A stretch of 64,000 nucleotides of DNA from Circinella umbellata. Lineage: Eukaryota > Mucoromycota > Mucoromycetes > Mucorales > Lichtheimiaceae. The position numbers and the translations under genes were made by a program. Shown piece after piece: positions 51,183 through 64,000 of the stretch (position 1 is its first letter; each line of letters starts with the position of its first letter). Under the pieces are notes generated by a model. That model did not search any database and was not told the DNA's origin. It saw nothing but the letters and a program-made list of their open reading frames with translations. The DNA is taken from positions 1 through 64,000 of the forward strand of contig JAIWNF010000038.1 of the NCBI GenBank assembly GCA_025093555.1, written 5' to 3'.

Positions 51183-52664
51183 TTATATAACATAATTTTT
51201 ACGTAGTAGTGGAGAGGGCTAAAATTTTTAACAAGCATGCCAACCATATATGCCAGAATTTACTACTAGCCATTTTTATTATTTAGAACGAATGATAAAA
51301 AATATGATTTATCAATAGTCCCTTGTGTCCGCAATGCAAAAGTTATTGTAATCTGTTATGCGCGATATACATCTGTGTAGTGGTTATTTACAGTTGAAGT
51401 AACAAGTGGATACAAGAAAAACTGACATATAGTTGTTACAATCATAATAAAAATAATCAACTTATCACATATTTGTTGTACCAAATCAAGAATTACATAT
51501 ATATTTATATTACGCATAAAAAAATTGATAGCAGATTCTGCCCAGTGCTGTACAAAACGACATAGTTTGCCAAAACACATGGTTAACAAACTTCCATTCG
51601 ATATTTCTTAATTAAGTATTTCCTTTTTTTTACCCTACTTATCTAATACGAAAAAGTTTAACATCCTTTATAGAACACAGTGTACCTTCCTTATCATGCA
51701 ATTAAATAAAAAGGGATGCCATATATTATTGTTAGGCAAATGTGATACGACATCTGAATTGACAAAAAAAGAACATATCTATTATACGTCAGATAAAATT
51801 TCAAGATAACCTGTATGGGAATCCATGAGCTAGCTTCAGTAAAATAATATATTTTTATGGCCAAGCAAATGGTCAAAAACGATCTTTTGAAATTAATTTT
51901 TTTGAAAAGCTTCCATACCCTTTTCAACAACTACTTTTTATATTTTTATTGAAATAGGCTGACTAAACTATCAAACTACAAAAAGATATAGAAGCCACAC
52001 CAAAGTCTGAAATTATTCTCAAAACGACTTTTTGTTTTCGAGAACAGTTGTTGCAGCTCTGCACATGACACTTATATCCATCCTACATAAATAAAAACAT
52101 TTCAGGCAATATGCATTTTTATCTAGACGAGACATACATCGTCCTTCCATATATCAGTAGAAAAAAGTTAAAGATTGTCATCCTGCATGTAACATGCGTG
52201 CATAGCATTCTGGCAATTGATCCGCTTGATGCATAAGAAAATCAAGGAATTGATTTCGTATGACGATTGGTCAATAAAATAGTACATAAGCGATAACGAA
52301 GTAATATCAAATAGGCAAGAAAAGAAAAGAATATAAATGATCAATGCCGATTTTTGTAAGCAAGTTAATGCATTATTTATAAAAAAAACTAGAATGATAC
52401 TTTTAAGCATACGAACAGATCTTTTTTTTACTATAAAATATATACAAAGTCCCTTTTTTTTGTAAAGGGGTGCCTGGAGTTACTATTTACTATTTTAAAC
52501 AAAGGTATAAAAAAAAGAGAGAGAGAGAAGAAAGGAGTGTATATAAAAAACAATAATAGTTAAGAAAGAAAATAAAAACATTACAATTTTCTACTAATTA
52601 TTATAAGAAAAAACATTGTACAAAAAAGAAGAAAAGGAAATAAAACTATTTAATTATTATTATG
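51183..52664. other. Intergenic, 1.5 kb, nothing supported
   Basis: AT-rich. Frames at 51356-51589, 51694-51930 and 52168-52410 look like chance. The right end is the 3' region of the PUF gene; an aga/gag-rich purine run lies at 52514-52532. Confidence 0.5.
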
Positions 52665-55600
52665 TCAGGGTGTTGTTGACCCACTGTTATCCTTGATCAC
52701 TATATTGCTGACGTCTTCGTTGCTTCTATCATTTACGTCACCATCCTTTTTATTATCGTCGATGGTATCATCTTGTTGATCAGTAATATTTAAAGTAGTG
52801 GTGTGTGAAGAAGCATTTGATGTAGTGGAAGTAGCGCTAGTAGTACTATTGCGTAATAATGACTTAATCAAATTATCGAATTGAGTCAAGTCAGGCAAGG
52901 CTGATGTTGGAGCTAGTGGAACTTGTTGGTTTTGCATAGACGCTGCAGCAGTTGCCATGGCAGCTGCATACATATTTGCCATCATCGCCACTGCTTGAGG
53001 GCTCTGTGCCCATTGTTGTTGTTGATCTGCCGATTTCACCTCTTCCGGTTGTTCCCATTTCTGTTCAGACTTCTTGGATTTATCGAGTTGTTCCATCATT
53101 TGACCTTCTCTTGACAGCTGTTCACTTTGTTCTTCACTATTTTCTTCATTTAGATGCTGGGTAATTATTTCTGATGACGGCGTTGATGAACCATCTTTTG
53201 GTGACTGCTGTTGTTCAATCTCATTGAGAAGTCGCTTATAAGCTTGTGTTGTTGCTTGTACATTAAGCCGTTCTGTCGCTGATTCCGTGATAAGTTTGAT
53301 AAGTTCATCCCGACGATCAAGTTGAGAAATACCAATAATCTTTTGTATAAGACCAAGCCCATGTACTTGATCTCGCAGCACGTCGTCAAGCAAAGCTGAT
53401 TCATTAAAGATTGCATTGAGAAGCAAGTTCCTGGCATCTTGGTCATGGCGTTGATTGATCACCTTAAAAATTGTCATGGCCCCAAGTTTATGAGTACAAA
53501 GTTTGACCAGGTAAGGTAGCAAACGTGGACATAAAGCGGCAAATCTACCGGGTAGTTCGGATGTATCCAAAAGCCAAATCAATAATAAGACGCCGTTGGC
53601 ATTCGTTGTAAGTAAAATAGCATTTTGAATAATGGCTGCTCCAACATACACCTAGTAAATCAAAATATATAACTATTGAGTAAAGGAAACAGCCCTCTAT
53701 ACACAAGATAATAAACAATTCGGCAGAAACACATGACAAACAAACAACAACAAAGAGAACTCAAAATTTCTTACCTGTTGTTTTTTCGTGACGACAGGAT
53801 TCTCAAGAATCGCTCTCACTGCACGGGCACCAAATCTTCCTTGTCCAATCTCCCAACATTTGTCAGCAATCGCATCCATAATGTATTGATTAAATTCGAT
53901 ACCCTTGCGTAAACAGCATTGGACAACATAGTTTCCGTACTGATCGAGTAAAAGCAATGGTACATAAGGTGCAATATGTTTAGAAATAATTCGGATCTAG
54001 AAATGTTGAAAAAGCTCCGATGAATACGCGAAAAAAAAATAGAAGAATGCAAAATTTGATAACAGAAAAAACTATATAAAAACTTACGAGTTCAGGTGTA
54101 TTTGCATTATCGATAATCTTTTGTGCTGCCCAAGTACCGTTCTTATGGACTCCGATTGAGGCGAGAAAAGGTGCAATACGTTTCAACATGAGGAGTCTTG
54201 TCTCGTCGCTGCAGGACTCGAAAATTTTTTGGATCACAGTATTACCAATATAATCTAATATTATACTAACATTAGTAACATAAAGTAATATACTTATACA
54301 AAACTCTCTTTAAAGTAATACAAACTTACCATTGCAAAGCTCCACAACTTCATCCATACATTCTAATGCCATACTTTCAATATCTTGCAATGCTTGACCA
54401 TTATCAAGTCGTTTTCGCATATCACGCAAACGTAAAGGTTCCAACTTTCTACCCGAGCCCAGCTCAGGTACCAGGGGAATAGCAGAACAATATGTCGTTG
54501 GAACGCTTTCATCTATATTTTTTTGATTAAATATACCATATAAATATATATATCATTCAATCGCTTATTCATTTTTCTTTTTTGGTGTAAACAACTCCCC
54601 TAAAACAAATTCTTCACCGCAAACTTTTTTTTACCCTACCTGATGATATATCTTCTGCTGACATAACCTCATGATCTAATTGCTGCATGATAAATATACG
54701 TTCAGCAGCAATAGCAGCATATAAACTTGTTGATTGTCCTGCTGCTGTTGATTGGATACTATTATGCTGCTGACCGACAACGCCTTTCATCATACTTGAC
54801 ATCATCATAGCAGCAGCCCATTGAGTTGCCTGGTAAGTATCTGGTGAAGCTGCAGCTGCCGAAGCAGCCGACAAGGTAGCATGTAAATTAGAAATACCAT
54901 TTCGATCATCAACTACCATCTCGTCCATCATTGCTGCTGCTGTTCCTGTAGTTGCTGTGGTTGTAGATGATGGTGGTGAGATGACATTAGTTGTAGCTGC
55001 AATCAAAGGCGCCTTTGCAAATCCAATACGAACAGCACCTGTACCTGGACCCAGAATCTCTTTATTTTGTAATGTTTTACGCGCACGTACAGCATCTTGT
55101 TGTTGTTCAAAGTTTACAAAGCCGCAGTTTTTGTGTGATAAAACACGAACAGAATCAACCCCACCAAATGGTTGAAAGATCGTCCGCAAAATCCCTGGAT
55201 TCATATTTGCTGGGATATTACCCACCCCTAGTTTATGTTTTAGATGAAGATGATTAGCCAAAGGAAGAAAGATAACGATAATGATATAAACTTCTTTCTA
55301 TATATAGCTGTATCCATATAAAAATACAATAAACTTACATAACGCACGCGTAGGACCTTGAGCATTTGGACCAGCTTCAGTCGTATTTGCCATTGCTTGA
55401 CTAACATCGGCTTTGCCATATCCGACACGAACCGTTGCACCCTGTAATTTACTGCATAATCGTGTTTCAAGATCGTTCTTTGCAGCTATAGCCGATTCCA
55501 CAGTCGTAAAATTAACAAATGCACATTCCTTGTCCGATAAAATCCGGGCACTTTCGACCGTACCGTAGCACGCAAATAAATGTACAAGATCGGGCACACT

Positions 55601-56945
55601 AAGCGATGGCGTGATATTACCTAACCACAAAGCACGAGAAGGTATTTGTGCCTCTTCTGATGAAGGAGATGATGGTATTGAAGAAGAAGATACAGGGGTA
55701 ACCAGATCCTAAATTACAAAACAAAACAGGCAAACGACAATGAATTTAATGAAGTGCCTTATAGGTGACGAGTGCACTCGGACAAGACTAACTTTCTCTC
55801 TTCCCAATATGGTATTTTTAGTCTTACCTGCTGTTGTCCCTGCTGCTGAACACCTTCGTTATAGTTTAACAAATCTATAAGGTTACTATTACTGTGCAGA
55901 TCACGCATTGCTCCCGTATTTTGTTGCTGTTGTTGATACATTAGATGAAATGACGAATTAATGACTGGCGGTTCATCGACCATTCCTAAACTAATGGCAC
56001 GTGGCCGTTGTTGCTGCTGTTGTTGTTGTGTAGCTTGTTCAGTTTCCAAAGAAAATGGGTCAAATCGCATTGCTGAGGGAGCTAACAATCTGGTGATGTT
56101 AGGCCGTTCCATTCTTGTTCCCATTGTATACGCCCGATTACGAACAGGTGTGGGTAAACTAGCACCGCTACCGCTACCGCCCGCAGCAGTGACACTAGGC
56201 GAAGAATCAGTCGTTGTAATCGACAGGGCAGGTAGTGAAGCATAGTGACTACTGCTATTTCGGTGATGATCACCTTGGTATACAGAATCATCATCATCCA
56301 AACCGAGCGACGCCAAGGTACTGACAATGGTACCACCTGCGTCTTCATCTACCGATGGGGAAGAGGGTGCATCAACGGAAGACGGGTTAAGAGCGGAACT
56401 AAACAGTGTTGCACCAAGACCAGCTTCCGTTGCAAACGTGGCTGACCCGGATCTGTGTCTTGTTCCCACTGCAGATGCTGAAGAAGATGATGTCGCTGTT
56501 GTATCAACAGAAGTGGTGAATGGAACACCAAGCGAAGAAGAAGATGAATAGCTCTCTGGTGTATATGGAAATACAGAAGCAGGCATGGTCCCAGCTCTTG
56601 GTCGACGTACTGTTGTTGTTGTATTACCACCAGGTGCTGCTGATGCTGTTCGGATTGAAGAACCATCCAGACCACTACTAAAACAAATAGTTTGTTAGAG
56701 AATTATTTTTAGGTTTATATACAAGTGGGGTATAAAAAGTAACGTCCTTTTAATTTTTTTCTCTTTGTTTCTGCCGTCGGATACCATGACAGCAACAAAA
56801 GAAATAGTAAAAAAAATTTAAGGGATACAAAGTTTCTCAGTATTTACCTTACGAGCGGGGGTGAATGACCGTTGGAAGATGATTTTGACAAATAAGACGA
56901 GTGTTTTCGAGTTCTGGAAACATCTGATATCCAGGTGAAATCCAT
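52665..56945 (-). CDS. Jsn1/Puf2-type RNA-binding protein: two RRMs plus Pumilio repeats
   Basis: Eight exons: 56945-56848, 56677-55828, 55708-55339, 55227-54640, 54512-54330, 54254-54088, 53996-53775, 53651-52665, giving 1154 aa. A Ser/Thr-rich N-terminus (about 1-340) contains the NRAYTMGT motif near 185. RRM1 (about 342-415) has LWLGNITPS and ECAFVNFTTVESA; RRM2 (about 439-512) has LWVGNIPANM and NCGFVNFEQQQDA. Pumilio repeats (about 635-960) show IGNTVIQKIFE, HKNGTWAAQKIID, GNYVVQCCLRKG, FGARAVRAILE and HKLGAMTIFKVI. A Gln-rich tail completes it. This domain order is that of the yeast Puf1/Puf2 and fission-yeast relatives, which bind mRNA 3' untranslated regions and control stability or localisation (family knowledge). 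Two acceptors three bases apart are possible at exon 2, changing one Ser. Confidence 0.92.
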
Positions 56946-59810
56946 GGCAACGAGAGACAAAAAAAATGGTTATGTTGAAAAGAAAAAAGAAGGGAAGAAA
57001 GGAGGAAAAATAAAACATTCTGTGTTGCGTGTGTATTTTCACTGTGTGTGGGCTTATGTGACAGTATCAACTAGCCAAACTTGAGTCGGTTCCATTAGTA
57101 CCCCCAAGAAAAACTTCTCTCTCTTTCTGTCCAGTTTCTGGTGACTCTCCACATCCCCCCCCCAAACAACAATAAGCTCCGCTGGCTTACTGCTTACCAG
57201 CTCTGACCACACCCAAACCCTTATTAGGTCACTCCTAAGGTACATTGTCACTTTTATTCGCTGTGTTTTAGATGGTCAAGCATATTTTTACCCAACAATG
57301 CCGCTTTAACATCTACCTGCTAGCTGGGAAAATAAAAAGAAGGAAGAATGATGAAAATAGTTTTGTTGCTGAATTGTCTAGCACGGTTGGCATGACGCAA
57401 TAAGGGTTAAGCGGGATTTTTTTTAGTAAGTCCGGACCGATACATATATGGTACCATCAAACACATCAATCGCCATATATCACCATAAATAATGTAAGTG
57501 TCGCTTAATTGATAATAATTATAATTTCTTTAATGAACATTATAAACAGCAAAACAAAACCTTATATAGCTCCCAATCAAATTCTGTATTGTTCTTTTTT
57601 GTATATAGTAATTTTGTATCTTGATATTACGATTTGATTTATAATACGATCAATGGTGTTCACTATTATACTTCAACAAACAGTTATTTTTTGAAACGAC
57701 AGTCCTTTCTCCTTCTCAAGAGAATTGTGTCAGAAGAGCTATTAAATACTCTGATTCCTATTAACAAACGTTAAGCTTGGTTACTAAATTATATATATTA
57801 TGTTTTTGCTATGATAACTTGAACTCTACTCTACTATCCTCTGTTGTTTATCATGACGCATATGTAATAACAGGCTTTAAGTTTTGATTCAGAATTAATT
57901 ATATAAGATATCGGAAGGGCCAGATATAATTACGGTTTTCTTTTGTTAAAAAAAATACATGATAACGCTGTATTCATATAAAAACCCAGTACTCACTACA
58001 TATATACATGTCCTACCCCAGTAGCTTTGTCTCGTGTTAATTTCAAACAAAATATACAAAACATGAGGCCCAGAATTTGGACCACTTTTCTCGTGTATCC
58101 ACTGAAGCATTGCAAATACAAAGGGAAGAAGTAAAAGATCATTTCCTTTGTATTAGTCAATCGAGTATATAACCAATACCATTAATCTATCATAAAAAGA
58201 ATATTGCTTGCTTGCTCAACGATAATACACTATGCTACATCTGGTGACTACAATAATCATTCGCATCGAATATTTTGTCCCAGCAAATGAACAGCTGCCC
58301 ACACACAATTTAACTGCTCCAAGGACATGACGGTAACAAATAATCCAAGATTAGCAGCAAAAAAATAGATAAAAGCTTTCACGGGTTGCAAAATGCGAAA
58401 TACGCTTTTTTTCAACAAAGAAACTGTTACTGTTAATCATTATACACTACAGTCTTTTTTTCTACAGAAAATCTATGGGATGAGACTAATTGTCTAAATC
58501 TACAGGAAATCTCCAATTTTGACCATTTTGAAGTTTTTCAGTGTCCGCATTTTAAAGATAATTAGTGTTTTCCAGTAGTTTTTTTGTAGACTTGAAACAG
58601 ACATGCAGCTTTTCTCTGTAGATTTTCAGTAGACTCGCAGTAAATATGCAGTTGTTTTCAATAGATTTTCAGTGATTTTAAAACAGAAAAAAATGATTTT
58701 TTTTTTCGCTTATAATGTTGATGGTATCAATTTATCCTTATATTTATTGATTTATTATTATGCTTACAGCATAATATAGTGCTAAAACTACAATATATGA
58801 TGCTACAACTACAAATGATGTCACTATCAATTCCTACATGCGTCAACTACCTTTACAGCTATCAAATTATTTCTTGTGGTTATGTGTTCTCAATTGTGGA
58901 ATTGGGACTTTTAATCGATAATTATCCATCGGTTCACTTGAATAATCGAAAAAGGGAAAAAAATTGTCGCTTTCCAAACACTAATTACAAGCGAGGTTGC
59001 ATTTATCAATAATAATACGCAGAAAATTCTGTTATCTTTACTAGCATTCTAACACATAAGTGCATTATATGTAAAGCTTGTGTCTGATTTTATTTTATCA
59101 TCTACAGCAATCATGTTAGAGATTTTAAATACTATATTATAGCTGCTGAAATCAGTAGAGTATTTTTGAAGGAGCACGTTGTGGATGAGTCCGAATATAT
59201 CTCAGCTGGTAGCTAACTGAAAGCATTACTTATTATCTAGACTTTATAGAAATCCTTGGCCAAAAAAATCATTATTAGCGACTCTCTGAATCAAAATAAT
59301 AACACTGACTGACAGTAGCGGACAAAGTAATGGTTAGAATACTTATAAAGATCAGAATGAAGATGACATGTGCAAACTATCAACTAGTACCACTTCAGTC
59401 AAAATCCAAGCAGAAATATCCACAAACATTCACATTTAAATAAGGTATTCACATAAGCCAAAAAATTACAGTCTTATTCTATATTAAAGGTTATATTCAG
59501 CTTCAATACCTATCCAACCTCGCTCACCCATAATGAATCGAAGTGATCTGGTACGAAAAGGTTACTTCAACTTAAACCATTGGACGAGATACTGGGAAAA
59601 AAACTCACTACGTTTTCTTGGCGTTGAAATGAAATAAATCAGGAATAGAAACAAAAATGGGCAAACGTTTAATTAAATCTCATTATCCATCATGGTTAGC
59701 TTTTTACTCAGCAAAATATCGGCCCATACAAAGTAAATGAACCTACGCTATTGTTATATTCACAGATGTTTATTTTGGATTGAAAGAAAAACATTGTTTT
59801 TTTATCTAAT
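56946..59810. other. Intergenic, 2.9 kb, with decayed repeats
   Basis: Holds the PUF promoter at its left end (C-rich run ccccccccc near 57153) and no supported gene. The plus frame 58779-59012 is probably chance. Degenerate repeats at 58560-58730 are listed separately. Confidence 0.5.
58560..58730. repeat. Degenerate ~50-bp repeats next to a MITE-like motif
   Basis: Two imperfect units each end in AGATTTTCAGT (about 58619 and 58670) and contain ATGCAG. They are followed by ttttttcgcttataatgttg (about 58702-58721), which matches the repeat unit in the 14.7-kb MITE (ttttttcgcttatgatgttg) with one difference. This may be a decayed relative of that MITE; the match is short. Confidence 0.35.
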
Positions 59811-60770
59811 CTAAAGCACTTGAAGAAATTCGTTTGGGTGTAATTGAAAAGTATTCCAAAAATCACGGGAATCTAATCGTGACATGACACCACCTCGTGC
59901 AACAATATCTTCCAGTGATCCATCACCTAGTGTCTGGCGACAAACGCTATCATTATTAACAAGATCGCGAGCTGTCTTAATTTGCTCCTCGCTTCCCCAT
60001 GCCAAAAAAAGCTGGATCCAATCACTACACCCACCATCCGTCGCTATCCATCGTTCCCCTATTGCTTTGTCGAACTGTTGATGTATTGACAAAATTGCCC
60101 TAGCAACATCTTTACCATGAATCAGATGAAGCTGTCGAGCTAATAGCTTTCCTCGAATCGCTTGTTCTGTTGCAAAACGAGGTACCCAGTTACGTGGTTG
60201 TCTGTATATTATATAAAAGCGGGAAGCAAAAACACAGATTAACTGCTTGTAGGACAACGATCTCAAACTATGGAATAAAATAAAGAATGTTGTCATAAAA
60301 GTTTACCGTTGCGCGCCCCATAATCCAGAGAGATGTAACACAGTACCACCCCGCTTCAAAATGACATACTCACCGTTCATTCGTCCAGACGTATCTTTAG
60401 ACGAATCTATCGGACCATGCCGATCACTTGGATTACCGCTAAAAGGGCGAGTAGATGATAATAAGACCCACTGTGTTTTACCACCATATTTAGATTCATA
60501 CGAATTTATTAAAGCTGTCATGCATACTTGACTAAGAACTGGAAAAGTAATCAGAACTGTTTGTGCTCGTGGCAAATTGCTGACATCCACCTGTGTACAT
60601 TTGTTATTGTCTTGCGGTAATTCCCATTGGATAGTACCGCTTGTTTGATGACGTGTCGTTGCCGCGTAACCAATATGAAGCTGTGAAAGTAATTCAACCA
60701 AAAAGTGACCTGTCCAACCAAGTCCCAAAATAAGGATGGGGATTTCAGTCGAGATTTTTTGAGAATTCAT
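59811..60770 (-). CDS. NAD(P)-binding Rossmann protein, YeeZ / atypical SDR-like
   Basis: Two exons (60770-60307, 60201-59811), 284 aa. The N-terminus has an NAD(P)-binding glycine motif ILILGLGWTGHFLVELL (GxGxxG), then a YAATTRH strand, VLITFPVLSQ, WVLLSSTRPFSG and a GxYxxxK-like segment (GEYVILKRGG). These agree with extended/atypical short-chain dehydrogenases of the YeeZ type. The C-terminus includes LHLIHGKDVARAIL, the usual HVDDVA-like position. The reaction is unknown. ATG 60770 is chosen because the glycine motif then starts about 12 residues in; the frame is open further upstream to 60938. Divergent from the ATP sulfurylase gene, 606 bp apart. Confidence 0.75.
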
Positions 60771-63379
<2,609 letters not shown>

Positions 63380-64000
63380 ATGTAATATAATAAATATTTC
63401 CCTGCTTTCTTTTATGTATACTTCATTTTTTCTTTTCGATTATATATGTTTCTCCCTATTACCCACTATTTTCTTTTCATCATATCATTCAATGCGCATT
63501 ATATTACTTCTCCTTTTTCCTCTCAAAAAAACAAAAAGTTATCCGCCCTTTTTTAACTTCGATCCAGCTATACTGTAATATTTTCTTTCTTTATACATAT
63601 TTATATACATCTCAAAAATACAATATTTACCATCTAAATTATGGTATACACTATTTAGATCACTTTTTTTGTTTCTTTTAAGCATATTTTCAATGACGAG
63701 TACGATATAAATGACCGCTCATAAAATAAGGTTCGTGTCACATGCGGTATTTACATCGGCATAATGCTGCCATCACCACGGTGATGCGAGCCGCAGGATA
63801 TATAAATTGCGGATGCATAAGAATTTGGATCAGGGAAAATTTCATCCTTATTTTTACAAGTTACGAATAGTTATATGGCAAGTGATATTGATTCAGCGAC
63901 AGCTAACTTGGAATTTCGGTGTCAATCATTCGATAAAAATAATATTGGCACTTATATAGACAGTAGAAATAGGGATATATAAGCAGTCCATAGATCCTTG
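63380..64000. other. 3' region and possible promoter of a gene beyond the window
   Basis: AT-rich 3' sequence of the ATP sulfurylase gene to about 63,700, then less AT-rich sequence with an inverted repeat and a TATA-like box (see next entry). No coding frame is supported before the window ends. Confidence 0.4.
63771..63807 (+). promoter_or_regulatory. Inverted repeat CATCACC-N2-GGTGATG with downstream TATA box
   Basis: Perfect 7-bp arms (63771-63777 and 63780-63786) separated by AC, followed 10-15 bp later by gatatataaa (63798-63807). The arrangement suggests a protein-binding site just upstream of a plus-strand promoter. The gene it would serve lies outside the window. Confidence 0.3.

Noticed and set aside
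59177..59200. GGATGAGTCCGAA, similar to part of a hammerhead ribozyme core
   Set aside because: The first core base is wrong (GGATGA, not CTGATGA) and I could not place the GAAA segment with three pairing stems.

Overview
This window is nuclear DNA of an early-diverging fungus, most likely a Mucoromycota (Mucorales-type) genome. The DNA is AT-rich and its genes are split by many short introns with GTAAGT-type donors. The gene content is fungal: an ATP sulfurylase with a C-terminal APS-kinase-like domain, a Zn2Cys6 regulator and a Jsn1/Puf2-type PUF protein. Some proteins look animal-like, including an ssSPT-type serine palmitoyltransferase subunit and TMEM62 and FAR-17a/AIG1 homologues, which fits basal fungi. 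There are no bacterial features. I rebuilt the gene models by splicing by eye; for each host gene the exon lengths sum to a multiple of three and restore family motifs across the junctions.

Left part (1-17,000): a nest of mobile elements in a gene-poor tract. A decayed LINE ORF1 (zinc-knuckle protein, minus strand) is split by a 5.84-kb DNA transposon at 2248-8085. That element has matched terminal inverted repeats and a 2-bp AT target duplication. It carries a multi-exon Tnp2/CACTA-like transposase (minus) and a divergent accessory gene (plus). Next is a full-length DIRS-type retrotransposon (9998-14288) with gag, RT/RNase H/methyltransferase and tyrosine recombinase ORFs and the diagnostic internal complementary region. 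A 459-bp fold-back MITE (14655-15113) with TA duplications and arrays of a ~21-bp repeat follows. Most nonsense codons in these elements are one C-to-T transition away from a sense codon.

Middle (17,000-39,400): a compact gene block. Minus strand: SNF5 chromatin-remodelling subunit with a GATA finger, AP-3 mu adaptin and a SAM methyltransferase. Then a plus-strand unrecognised Q/N-rich protein, a 63-codon two-exon ssSPT gene (minus), ribosomal protein uL23 (plus), a TMEM62-like metallophosphoesterase, a FAR-17a/AIG1-like membrane protein, a bZIP factor and, convergent to it, a Zn2Cys6 regulator with a 60-residue polyglutamine and a 7-nt microexon inside its zinc cluster.

Right part (39,400-64,000): a 6-kb stretch without a supported gene, then D-3-phosphoglycerate dehydrogenase (plus), a small C2H2 zinc-finger gene (minus), a broken C2H2 relative, a two-RRM PUF protein (minus, 8 exons), and a divergent pair made of a YeeZ-like Rossmann protein (minus) and ATP sulfurylase (plus). 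The genes are independent housekeeping and regulatory units, not a pathway cluster. 3-Phosphoglycerate dehydrogenase (serine), the ssSPT subunit (serine-using sphingolipid entry step) and ATP sulfurylase (sulfate assimilation) touch related metabolism, but nothing in the layout shows they are co-regulated.
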